64,000 nucleotides of DNA. Source: Haliclona indistincta (lineage: Eukaryota > Porifera > Demospongiae > Haplosclerida > Chalinidae). Below are positions 44,617-54,190 of the stretch, in pieces. Numbering within the stretch: the stretch's first letter is position 1; each line of letters begins with the position of its first letter. The notes beneath the pieces are model-generated. The model was not told where the DNA came from. It worked only from the letters and a program-made list of their open reading frames with translations, and did not search any database. The position numbers and the translations under genes were made by a program. Location of the stretch: NCBI GenBank assembly GCA_964017065.1, contig OZ024788.1, forward strand, positions 2,031,021 through 2,095,020, given 5' to 3'.

Positions 44617-45682
44617 ATGTCTAGCGACTATGCAGTCTGTATTACTGTCGATAACTCTCGCCAGATTGTCCACGGACTGAGCAAAACAGCCACGGTTGGT
44701 GAAGTGGTCGAGAAACTGCGCATTTCTTGCTGCAAGAAGGCACCACAGCTACTACTGGAGTCATGGCGAGGGTGTTCGCGTGTTATGCCCAGTGGAGAGC
44801 AGCTGTGCATCTCTTTCGAGCAGTGGGGAAGTCAAGCACGTGACTTCGAACTAATCATGAAAGAGTCCAAGAGAATTGACCGCAAAACAGCTAGATCGAA
44901 AAGGGGGTGGGGCTGTTCTGGAAAAGTTGCTCGCAAAAAATCAAAGCCACTCGATCGAAAACGCGCCAAAATCGTTCGTTATGTTCAACAACGTCACAGT
45001 ATTCATCTGGTACGACAGCTGGAAGAGGATGTAGCAAGACTGAAGGAGGAATTAGCTCACCAGGAGCTGATCAAGAAAGCATTTTCAAATCAGGTGTCTG
45101 ATTTAACTAGTGACATTGATTTTAGCGATTACCTTCCACCTGAGCTAAGGGAGGAGTATAATGAGGCGATGAAGAGTGCGAAAGAGCAGGAGCAGAAAGC
45201 AACTGAACTACATCAGCTTCGAGAAGAACTCAGACAGAAGGTGTCATCGAAACAAAATGAGAAAATGGCTCTTGAGAGAACAGTGGACGAATTGCACAAA
45301 AAGGTATTTTCTCATAACCTAAAGCTTCCACCTCAGTATTAGCATGCATACTTGAACACATACATGATTTAGTAAAGGTCAACTTCTTACATTACAACAC
45401 TTTTTTCGATCCAGATACAAGCTGAACAAAAGGCTATGCAGTTGATGTCAAGCAAGCATTTTGAGTCATCTGAGCTTACTAGTGCTCAGACTGAACTCAC
45501 AGAACTTCAGACAGGTCTCAAATCTAATATGAAAATCAGCCAACTACAGGCGGAAAAGGTGATATCAAAATTGACTGTCTTTACTGTAAACTTATTCTTT
45601 GCTGTCTCAGATACGTGAGATTGCACATGAAAGAACGAAAATTGAGAAAGAAATAGACAAAAAAGAAACAGGCTGCATGTAA
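44617..45682 (+). CDS. RASSF-like protein with N-terminal RA domain and coiled coil, 300 aa, 3 exons
   Basis: Exons 44617-45303, 45415-45558 and 45611-45682, all phase 0, GT-AG. The start at 44617 (MSSDYAVCITVDNSRQIV) is the first ATG. Residues about 5-90 form a ubiquitin-like RA domain of the N-terminal RASSF (RASSF7-10) type: VHGLSKTATVGEVVEKLR, LLLESWRGC, QWGSQARDFELIMKES. A basic linker (RSKRGWGCSGKVARKKSKP) follows, then a long coiled coil (HLVRQLEEDVARLKEELAHQ, KMALERTVDELHKK). N-terminal RASSFs are adaptor proteins in Ras/Rap and Hippo-related signalling; here that role is inferred from family. The bidirectional flank to a decayed thioredoxin-like gene is 63 bp. The intact partner of 14540-15621. 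Confidence 0.85.
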
Positions 45683-46141
45683 CACAGAATTGTATAAATG
45701 GAATTCAATGTGACAATTTCCTAGTGAAAACCTCAATTCTATGAATTCAGTTTTTTACTATGTATGAATACTATTGTTATTAGGGTTATATTCATTACAA
45801 GGCTATAAGTCAGTATAACTTGGTGATTTTATATTAGTACCTTTTTGGCAATTGTATTGTTATGCCCACTATAAAATTTGGTGGTTAAATGATTAAAATT
45901 TTAAGGCAGACAGGTGTCATTCTATATATTCAGTGCTGCATGCAGTCGGACACTAGGTGTCAGTGACATTATGGAATAGCTTCACTTAATTCCCATGGAA
46001 CCTTTTATTCATATAACAAGTGTGAGCATGCAATGCAATCCATAGTCAAAGGAACATATACAAGTAAACCGTATTGTGTCAGGAATAATGATTATGCTAT
46101 ATTACATAACCTAGAGCATGAGTAAGGAGTTCCACTGCAGC
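45683..46141. other. intergenic, copy B
   Basis: 3' flank of the RASSF-like gene and 5' flank of the propeller copy. No gene. Colinear with copy A. Confidence 0.6.
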
Positions 46142-46148
46142 TATAAAA
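46142..46148 (+). promoter_or_regulatory. TATA box of the copy-B propeller gene
   Basis: TATAAAA 70 bp upstream of the ATG at 46212. Confidence 0.6.
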
Positions 46149-46211
46149 CAAGACTTGCACAATCTCAAAGTGTCATTCTTAAACATAGCATTATATAATT
46201 TTGCTATAGCT

Positions 46212-47114
46212 ATGGGCGTGATGCATATTGCAGTCTTTAGTGCTGTATTCCTGGCAGCTTCAGCTGCGAAGCTTCCTATGAAGCACACAACCGATTACTT
46301 GACAGAGCTAGACCGCCAAGTAGAAGAGTCGAGGGTAAATTTCCCGCCAAGTTGCACTCCTTTCTACCCCTAAATGATTGCTACTAAACCCAGCGGTTCT
46401 ATTGACGCGCTTCCTTTCACTCACGGAATCTGTGTTAGCTTGTACACCGGTCATTTTGTCGTAGTCCAATATGGTGCTTATCCAACATTTAACATTTACT
46501 ATGGATCTGGTTTAAAATTAAGAGAAGTTTCCTACCCTGCTCCATTTGGTTTTAAGACCGACTGTGTGTTCACTAGGACCAACATCTACATCGCTGACGT
46601 CACTTTCAAAAAAATTTTGAAATACTCGGCAAGTGGAGTCTACCAAGGTGAATTCGCAATTGGTTCAGCTTTCTTCAGAATGACATCTGGTGGAGATTAT
46701 CTATACTCTACTATATTCTTAACCAAGTTGGTAGAAGTCTACAACCTTCAAACTCGTATTAGAGAATTAACCTTTGAGATAACCTCACCAATCATACGTG
46801 GAATATCTATGGACACAAACAGACACCTTTACATCACTACCTTGAGCAATGTTGTCGAAAAATACGAACACGATGGACGTAAAATTGGAGAAATGAGATA
46901 TACGGACCTAATTTTTGGAGATGGAATAAAAATCGATGGCAGTAACAACGTCATCATTGCAGATCATGCTTCTAAAGTTGTCATCTATAATCAAGAAAGC
47001 TTTTTGATTAAGAAGCTTTTCCCAGTTCCTCTCCCAAATGATGTGGCTGTCAGTGCTTCCTGCCATCATCTGTATGTGTCTTCATGGGGCAGTGCTAAGG
47101 TGCTCATTTTTTGA
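46212..47114 (+). pseudogene. secreted beta-propeller protein, copy B, single nonsense codon
   Basis: A single open frame except for one TAA at 46371-46373, where both copy A (16857-16859) and the intact paralogue (48361-48363) have TCA (Ser) in CTPFYPS. Signal peptide MGVMHIAVFSAVFLAASAA; then DYLTELDRQVEESR, TNIYIADVTFKKILKYSA, RELTFEITSPIIRGISMDTN, DGIKIDGSNNVIIADHASKV and GSAKVLIF. Everything else is intact, so this is a very recent pseudogene, a polymorphic null allele, a sequencing error, or a readthrough case. Confidence 0.85.
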
Positions 47115-48134
47115 AAGCACCACTGAGAACAATAACATAACTTGCATGTAATTTAGCCAGGTTAGTTGAACTGTGTTGCAGCAACACAGACGTATACTTT
47201 ATAGAATTGTTAAATAGATTATCCACTTTCAAATCATTTACACTGATTCGCAGCGTAAATTGTTTTGTTCAGATGACCACACTTTTGAGGGTTTATGAAT
47301 ACTACACAAGAATTGTCTTTGTGAGTATTCATATATCCACTCACAAAAAAGACCAAACTGTTCGTTCAAGCACACATGTACACATGTACATACGGTAGCA
47401 CCATGCAGTAAGGATGTATGCGATTAAAATTAACTGTTTTAAAATTGCCTGATAAATTTAGTATTTAGATCTGCTCAAGACTAGCAATAATGCCTGGGTT
47501 GTAACAATCAAGGTCAAAGGTCACTACTAAAACCATGGACCTTATCTACATTACTAACACTTTGTAAACACACAAAAAGTTAGTCTCATGAGTACGAACA
47601 CACTATCCCAGCACAGCATAGCAGCAAAGGCAGCTTGTATGTATGTTTTCATCACCTGTTGCGTGCAGTGTAGTGTTTACTTGGATCAAGTTTAGAAGCT
47701 TATTCAAGGAAATTTATTTGATTGTACATGGTAGTAGTGATCGATCAAAGGTCCTTGGGTTATAGCTAGATCCAAAATTAAACAGATTTGGAGATACACC
47801 AGAGTACAGTTGAAGTTAGCTAGGTTTTGGACGACACTTTGAATACTGACTTGTGTTCCGCTTGTGTGCATGTTCTAGCATGTCTTATTTGGCTGGAACT
47901 GTTGTCACTTAACTATTCATTGATACAAGCTGTACATCATTGAAAGCACTGTGTATAGCCATAGCAAAGGAACAAACACTGTGTGAACTGCACCATGCAA
48001 CTGAAGCATGCATGTCAGAATTAATGCTAGGAAGGCTGCGCGGTAGCTGGCAATGATCACCATGGTGTTTTCACCCTCTACATCACGAGTTGCATTGTTA
48101 TTAGGAAGTAAGTGTACAATCCAGCTGGAATTGT
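47115..48134. other. intergenic between the two propeller genes
   Basis: No gene recognised. The TGTTGCAGCAACACAGACG repeat after the copy-B gene (47174) recurs after the intact gene at 49172. Confidence 0.6.
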
Positions 48135-48141
48135 TATAAAA
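48135..48141 (+). promoter_or_regulatory. TATA box of the intact propeller gene
   Basis: TATAAAA 58-73 bp upstream of the candidate start codons. Confidence 0.6.
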
Positions 48142-48192
48142 TAGCACTTCACAACCTGTTTTCACACTCACCCGCTGTCAGTCTGTCATTCG

Positions 48193-49104
48193 ATGTACGC
48201 CATGAAAATGCAGCATATTGCAGTAGTCCTGCTTATTGCATATCTTTCAGCCGCATCAGCTATAAAGCTTCCAGAACATGTTGATTACCTGGAGGCATTG
48301 GACTACCAAGCGGACGCATCGAGAGCTCGCATCCCTCCTACTTGCACTCCTTTCTACCCTTCAATGATTTCCGGTCAACCCAAGGGTTCCACTGATCCCA
48401 TTCCTGCTGTTTACGGAGTCTGCGTCAACCTACACACTGGAAATTTCGTTGCTGTTGGACTAGCCGTTTTACCATCCTTCTACATCTACAGTGAATCTGG
48501 TGTAAAGATCAAGAAAGTCCCTTACCCGGCTCCAAACGGTGTTAAAGGTGACTGTGTATTCACTAAAGACAATATCTACATCACTGATGTCACTTTCAAT
48601 AAAATTCTCAAGTACACGGCAGACGGAACTCCTCAAGGTGAATTCGCAATAGGTGCAAAATTCTTCAGATTGACGTATGGCGGTGACTACTTATACGCCA
48701 CTATCCTCGCAACAAAGTTAGTGCACGTTTACAATATGAAAACTCACGCTAGAGAGTTAACCTTTGAAATAACCTCACCAATCATACGCGGAATAGCTAT
48801 GGACACGAAGAAGATTTTGCACATTACTACCTTGAGCAAAGTGGTCGAAAAGTACACCTTCGATGGGCACAAAATTGGACAGATTGCATACCCTGACCTA
48901 ATCTACGGAGATGGAATAGCGATCGACGGCAGTGATAATATCATCATAGCAGACCACGCCTCCAAGGTTGTTATCTACAATCAGAATAATATTTTGATTA
49001 AGAGGCTCTATCCTATTGCTGCTCCGGTTGATGTGGCTGTCAGCGCTAACTGCCAGTATCTGTACGTGTCTGCCACTGGTTTGGCAAAGGTGCTCATTTT
49101 CTGA
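48193..49104 (+). CDS. secreted NHL/SMP30-like beta-propeller protein, about 300 aa, intronless
   Basis: In-frame ATGs lie at 48193, 48202 and 48208; any gives a signal peptide (MQHIAVVLLIAYLSAASA). The mature part begins IKLPEHVDYLEALDYQADAS and contains CTPFYPSMISG. It then has about six repeats of a propeller type: NIYITDVTFNKILKYTADGT, GDYLYATILATKLVHVYNM, RGIAMDTKKILHITTLSKVV, GIAIDGSDNIIIADHASKVV and DVAVSANCQYLYVSATGLAK. The D-x-x-x-N-[IV]-x-[IV]-A-D pattern is NHL-like. The last blade ends directly at the stop (VLIF). No catalytic residues are identifiable. It is the only intact member of three; about 65% similar by eye to copy B. Confidence 0.85.
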   Translation: MYAMKMQHIAVVLLIAYLSAASAIKLPEHVDYLEALDYQADASRARIPPTCTPFYPSMISGQPKGSTDPIPAVYGVCVNLHTGNFVAVGLAVLPSFYIYSESGVKIKKVPYPAPNGVKGDCVFTKDNIYITDVTFNKILKYTADGTPQGEFAIGAKFFRLTYGGDYLYATILATKLVHVYNMKTHARELTFEITSPIIRGIAMDTKKILHITTLSKVVEKYTFDGHKIGQIAYPDLIYGDGIAIDGSDNIIIADHASKVVIYNQNNILIKRLYPIAAPVDVAVSANCQYLYVSATGLAKVLIF

Positions 49105-49744
49105 ATGCAAAACCACTGAAGCACTGTAAAGGAATATGAACTTACTAGTATAGGTTACATGTAGCTGAACTGTGTTGCAGCAACACAGACGCACACACAG
49201 TAATACAGAATATCCAATATATTGTTCTGGTCATATAAAACCTTTCCAATCATTCTCATTGTGAATAACGAATACGTAACACTAACTTCAAAGAGCATGC
49301 CTTGATTGATGGGATGACTATAAAAAATACATTTGAGACATGTCACTGAGTTGTCAGTATGAATCTTGTCTGCATGCACAAAGCATCAGTCTAATAAAGT
49401 GAGAATTTTACACTTCAAAATACCAATTAAGACTACCATGCTACTGTTGCTGTGGAGCATGGAAGCTAGAAGTGACAATCCTTAGCTTCCTTGATCAGAA
49501 CCTAAGGTCAAAGGTCAACAACCACTATGACCTTATCTCAATACAAAGCATGTGATTGGAACAATACAATGACTATCAATACTATGCATAAACTACCTAC
49601 GTACGCCACTCTCCTTGCTCTGCTGGTAGTGAATATCATCACTAACACACAGTGGAGTTTATGTTTGGACAAATTGCTTCTACTACTGATTTGGGATTAG
49701 TTGCTGTCCTTGTTTGATGGACTGTCTATAAAGCTGATCAATCT
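49105..49744. other. intergenic, no gene recognised
   Basis: 3' flank of the propeller gene. Contains the GTTGCAGCAACACAGACGC repeat and no recognised coding sequence. Confidence 0.5.
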
Positions 49745-49748
49745 TTAA

Positions 49749-50339
49749 CCCTTTAAGGCCTATAGCGGCTTTAGCCGCCATAATTGACTCCACCTACTCT
49801 AGACATCATAAAAAGTGCAAAAAGTGCTCTAGAAAGGTCAAATCAAGTTTATTTGCAAAAGATGACTTTACCTGAAAAACCACCTGTTTTTCGGTGCGCC
49901 CTCCCCACTAAAACGTACAGTACGGGGGAATCGAAGGGGCGAAGCCCATTAACTCAGGGTTCGAAGGGGCGAAGCCCCTCGCCACTTTTGGCATTTTAAG
50001 GCTTCAGGATGCCTGGAAATGCATACTTGGGCATGAAATATGGTCTAAACTATGCTGTTTGCTCACCTGGACACCACCAGGTTTTTGTATCAGTCACAAG
50101 GGCTCAACGAAGACCAAAATTGGCTGAAAAATGACGAGGTCGCAGCACTTAAGCGGCTTCATTTCCGAAGTGGGAGTGGCCAACTCAGACTTTAGTACAT
50201 GGTCGTAAACTTTGACATACCAGGAAACAACAGTGCTAGTTTGGAACAGCTAACGTACTGCATGTTGTAGAAAATGCAAGACAAACTGTCAGCTTAGAGC
50301 AAGTCGAATTTTCGTCAAAATAATTCAGTCACTAAAGAG
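49749..50339. mobile_element. TTAA-flanked MITE (piggyBac-like), insertion 3 (inverted)
   Basis: TTAA at 49745-49748 and 50340-50343. The left end CCCTTTAAGGCC equals the inverse of the right end of 16066-16663; the right end is CACTAAAGAG. About 590 bp, almost the same length as insertion 1. Confidence 0.85.
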
Positions 50340-50579
50340 TTAATGCATGGAAATTCCCCTCTATAGAAAATTCTGTATGAACCCTGCTACAAGAGTCACT
50401 TAAAGAAGCTATGAGCAGCCCTGATGCATACTTGCACATGCAGAATACTATGACTACTATGGAGCTACAAATCCTTCTGTTCATAACCAAGAGATGAGAA
50501 AATAGGATAAAATGACACGAGCACATGTGCATGCACAGATAATCGGTAAAGCTGAGGTTCTGATCATTATTAGTAAAAG

Positions 50580-51008
50580 TTAGTATCTGTACTTTGTGGA
50601 GTAGTCTTTAGGAGACACCACTAAACCTCGGCCCTTGCGAGCGCCTCTGTAGACCGTCTCGACAATGTCGATCATTTCTTGTTCGTCTTGCATAGCCCAG
50701 TTGATCTTGTTGTTGTTACCCGTTCCGAGATCGATCATGATGTGTTTGTTACGATAGAAGAACATCACGGTACAGGGATCGTACAGCTCATACATTTTGT
50801 TGAAGTCAGGCACTTCTGTGACATCGACTAGATAGATGGTAGCAAAGTTTTTTACTTTTTCGGCAATTCGGTAAAGAATTTCGTCCATTTGCATACAAGT
50901 GGGGTCCCAGTCGTGCCCAAAACGGATTACAGCTACTCGCTCTTCTTCTGAGAGGATGGCTTGGTCTACCTGCCATCCGTTGTGTAGATGAGGGAGCATG
51001 TACGACAT
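50580..51008 (-). CDS. TXNL4A: U5 snRNP 15-kDa protein DIM1 (thioredoxin-like 4A), 142 aa
   Basis: A full-length single exon, MSYMLPHLHNGWQVDQAILS to PKDYSTKYRY, nearly identical to human DIM1 throughout. DIM1 is a thioredoxin-fold component of the U4/U6.U5 tri-snRNP needed for pre-mRNA splicing. The family landmarks RFGHDWDPTCMQMDE, VDVTEVPDFNKMYELYDPC and HIMIDLGTGNNNKINWAM are present, at the usual 142-residue length. It is divergent from the TRIM-NHL gene, with about 495 bp between start codons. A decayed relative lies in each duplicated segment. Confidence 0.98.
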   Translation of the reverse strand: MSYMLPHLHNGWQVDQAILSEEERVAVIRFGHDWDPTCMQMDEILYRIAEKVKNFATIYLVDVTEVPDFNKMYELYDPCTVMFFYRNKHIMIDLGTGNNNKINWAMQDEQEMIDIVETVYRGARKGRGLVVSPKDYSTKYRY

Positions 51009-51503
51009 GATGGCTGAGATGAGAAAGAGGGGAGGGAAAGGAAGAAAGGGAGAGAGAGTTGAAAGGTACAGATACTGTGATGTTGTTATGGAACGTCTTC
51101 TTACCTTTATACGACTTTTTTAGACTCTTGCGAGAAGGAAGGACTGGACCGTGACAACAAACAAACGTTTCTGTGTCGTTTTGGGCGTGGCCAGAATACG
51201 ATAGGCGTGGTTTGGATGCCGACCGCGCCCCTATCCATACTTGGCTAGCTAACCGTCTCGGGCTACAAACGGCTAAGCTAGGCTAGCGGCTACTTCGACT
51301 TGATCGGACTAGAAATCGTGAGCTACCACCACTGGATATCAGCTATCGTCGGAAATAGCTCATAGCTAGCAGGTAAAGACCTACCTTTAATAGCACCGCT
51401 AAATATAAATTCCTCACTGTCGGACTGAAGGCCCGGGCCCGTTGTCGAATCCTCGGCCGAATCATACGGTTAATTGTCGACTGAACTTTCAGTGCAGCAC
51501 AAA
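51009..51503. promoter_or_regulatory. shared divergent 5' region of TXNL4A and the first TRIM-NHL gene
   Basis: Only 495 bp separate the two start codons. A purine run (GAAAGAGGGGAGGGAAAGG) lies near the TXNL4A start. TTTCAG at 51488-51493 just before the TRIM start could be an acceptor for an upstream non-coding exon. No TATA box is evident. Confidence 0.5.
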
Positions 51504-53675
51504 ATGGCCACAAACACACCATCGGAGTCACCTAAACAGGACCTGCACTGTGGTATATGCTCGAATCTGTTCACTAACCCGCTCATGATGCCCTGTCTTC
51601 ATTCCTTCTGTAAGAAGTGTCTTGAGCAGCAATTAGAAGAACAGGGCAGCTCTGCTGGCTCCATAAAATGCCCTACCTGTGACACTGTCTCTACATTGCC
51701 TAGTGGAGGTGTAGCTAGTCTCCCTAGCAACCACTGGTTAGCCCATCAAGCAGAGGTGTCCACTTACCAACAGAAGATTAAAGATGGTGGCAACATACCA
51801 TGTGACCGCTGTGTGATAACAACTAGTGGATCAGCAGTCGCCTTCTGCTGTGAGTGCTGCCTCTTTCTGTGCAGTCTATGTCAAGAGGACCATCGTAGAT
51901 TTAGAGAGACTGTCAGCCATGAACTAGTTAGCACTGGAGAGAAAGCAGACACAAATGCCAAAGTAGAGACTTCTCGTAAACCTGTGGCATGTATCAAGCA
52001 CTCGAAAAAGCTCAAGTTCTACTGTGAAACTTGCGAATGTCTGATCTGCCGAGACTGTATAGTAATGGAACATATTGACCACAAGCGGGCTTACCCGACA
52101 GAAGTCGCTGAAAGAGAAAGAGCATCACTTATGGAGACCCTCAAAGAAGTGGAAGAAGCCATTACAAAGCTGGAAACTGCCATTACTAGTCGAGAAGATG
52201 TGGAAAAGTTGATAAGGATTAAAAAAGACGAAGTTGACGAAAAGATTTTTCAAGAGTTTAAGATAATCCGTGCTTCTCTTCAAGAGAGAGAGAAAGCGTT
52301 GCACAGCAAATGTGAGGAGTTTGCTAACCAGAAGCTAACAGTACTCTCAATGGAGATAGAAGAGATTGAGAATCTCAAGAAAAGTCTTATTTTCTCTGCT
52401 CAGACTGCTTCTGGAGTGGAAAACCATTCACCAGCCGAGCTACTAGCCACCAAGACAACCATTCAGGAGCACCTTCACAATAAGCTGGCATTGTTCAGTG
52501 AAGTACATCTCGAGGTCTGTGAGCGTGATGATATTTCTGCTGATTTTGATGAGACTGCGATAAGTAAAGCCGTATCAGAGATGGGTAATGTATTGGTGGC
52601 TTGTGATCCCGCCCAGTGCACAGTAGAACAGGGACTAATCATCCCAGTGGCTACTGTGGGGAGGGAGAGAGAGGTCATGGTTGCTATTAGAGATAGCAAT
52701 GGAGAGCTAGAGCATGGAGAGGTACCCATGACTGCTAAGGTAGAGGCAGAGGAGGATGGGTCTGTAGTGCCAGTTGATATCAGGTTTGATGGTAATGGTC
52801 ACTCTTTGCTTAGTTTTCAGACTGCAGTGGTTGGTGATCACAAATTGATAATTGAAGTAAAGCGTCGACAGGTTGGTAATGGCCCCTTCAAGATATGGTC
52901 ACGACAGGATGCAATCCATGAGAGTATGTTGTCAGCTAGTCGGAAATTCAATATTGCAAGGCGTATAAGGGGTGTAGCTGTTAGTCACAATGGAGATGTG
53001 TTTGTTAGTGCTAATAGTTATATACAAGTGTTTAACAGTAATGGGTTAAAAAAGTTGCAAATCGTAAAAAGATACCCCAGAGATTGTCAGCTCAACAGTC
53101 CACTTGGTCTCACAATACTTGACGAAGTGCTGTACATGGTTGACAGTGGTAGTCATCGCGTGCAGAAGTTCACTCTCACAGGAGAATATCTTGGTCAGTT
53201 TGGTAGCCGAGGTTCAGGTGAAGGGCAGTTTAACACTCCACATGGCATCTGCTCTGATGAAAGAGGACAACTTCTTGTTGCCGACAATGATAACGATCGA
53301 GTACAGGTCTTCACTGTTGATGGTACCTTTGTTCGGTCAGTATCATGTGGTGATAGCTCGGGGCCATTCGATGTGGCGGTGGACAACTCTGGCAAAATCC
53401 ATGTGACTCTGAATTCTTCCAACTGTGTCGCAGTTTACTCCTCTTATGGTGAACGACTCAGTACTTATGGTGACGATTGCACTTCACCAGCTGGAATAAC
53501 CATTGATGCTGAGGGTTATTGCTATGTTAGCAGTGAATCTGGTGGATGCATTTTTGATCCGGAAGGAGAGTGGGAGTCTAGGTTCACAATTAATAACGGC
53601 AACCCAGGTTGTACCACTATTGATAAGTATGGGAATATCTATATTACGGACTATTCTGTTGCCAAATACTGCTAA
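51504..53675 (+). CDS. TRIM-NHL protein (RING, two B-boxes, coiled coil, filamin domain, NHL propeller), 723 aa
   Basis: The first ATG is 51504 (MATNTPSESPKQD). Residues about 16-58 are a RING (CGICSNLF, CLHSFCKKCLEQQ, CPTCDT). About 102-145 is B-box 1 (CDRC, CCECCLFLCSLCQEDH) and 162-205 B-box 2 (CIKHSKKLKFYCETC, CRDCIVMEH). About 205-320 is the coiled coil, 365-470 a filamin/ABP280 domain, and 480-720 about six NHL blades (VLYMVDSGSHRVQKFTLTGE, LVADNDNDRVQVF). The architecture is that of TRIM2/3/71-type proteins: predicted E3 ubiquitin ligases, in some cases RNA-binding. Which orthology group is unclear; sponge-specific expansion is likely. Confidence 0.93.
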   Translation: MATNTPSESPKQDLHCGICSNLFTNPLMMPCLHSFCKKCLEQQLEEQGSSAGSIKCPTCDTVSTLPSGGVASLPSNHWLAHQAEVSTYQQKIKDGGNIPCDRCVITTSGSAVAFCCECCLFLCSLCQEDHRRFRETVSHELVSTGEKADTNAKVETSRKPVACIKHSKKLKFYCETCECLICRDCIVMEHIDHKRAYPTEVAERERASLMETLKEVEEAITKLETAITSREDVEKLIRIKKDEVDEKIFQEFKIIRASLQEREKALHSKCEEFANQKLTVLSMEIEEIENLKKSLIFSAQTASGVENHSPAELLATKTTIQEHLHNKLALFSEVHLEVCERDDISADFDETAISKAVSEMGNVLVACDPAQCTVEQGLIIPVATVGREREVMVAIRDSNGELEHGEVPMTAKVEAEEDGSVVPVDIRFDGNGHSLLSFQTAVVGDHKLIIEVKRRQVGNGPFKIWSRQDAIHESMLSASRKFNIARRIRGVAVSHNGDVFVSANSYIQVFNSNGLKKLQIVKRYPRDCQLNSPLGLTILDEVLYMVDSGSHRVQKFTLTGEYLGQFGSRGSGEGQFNTPHGICSDERGQLLVADNDNDRVQVFTVDGTFVRSVSCGDSSGPFDVAVDNSGKIHVTLNSSNCVAVYSSYGERLSTYGDDCTSPAGITIDAEGYCYVSSESGGCIFDPEGEWESRFTINNGNPGCTTIDKYGNIYITDYSVAKYC

Positions 53676-54190
53676 TTTTGTACATGTCCTTTGACTCTTA
53701 TAGACACGTGCAGTACTGTGTATGGATATTATTATAATCAGTTATCTATGTCACTTGCTCGGTTAATTCAATTATATAGCAGGAGCCATTCCCACTCTAG
53801 CATGTAGGTAGGTGTGGCTCGACCTATACCCACCTACATGTCTCGTCCCCATGCATAACACTCCCCTCTGCCAAGCAAAGCGGAAGAGGAGTGGTCTGGG
53901 GACGAGACTACCCACACATCATATACTTTTTGCGATCGATCTATCTTATCAAAGGATATCGTTTATCCTCCCGGTATGTTGCAAGTTCTTGAGACTGCTG
54001 CATTGTAAAAATTACTGAATACTTGCATTGTTTATGTAGCTATACCTGCAATCATTTTATCACATGTGTACATGTAGTTTATAAATCGAAGCTGCCTTAA
54101 TTTTGCACAACAAAAGCTGCCATCCATTGGGCGAGGGAGCATTAAAATCCCGCCTACTCTCACGTGTATTAATTAAAGCTACATGTAAGT

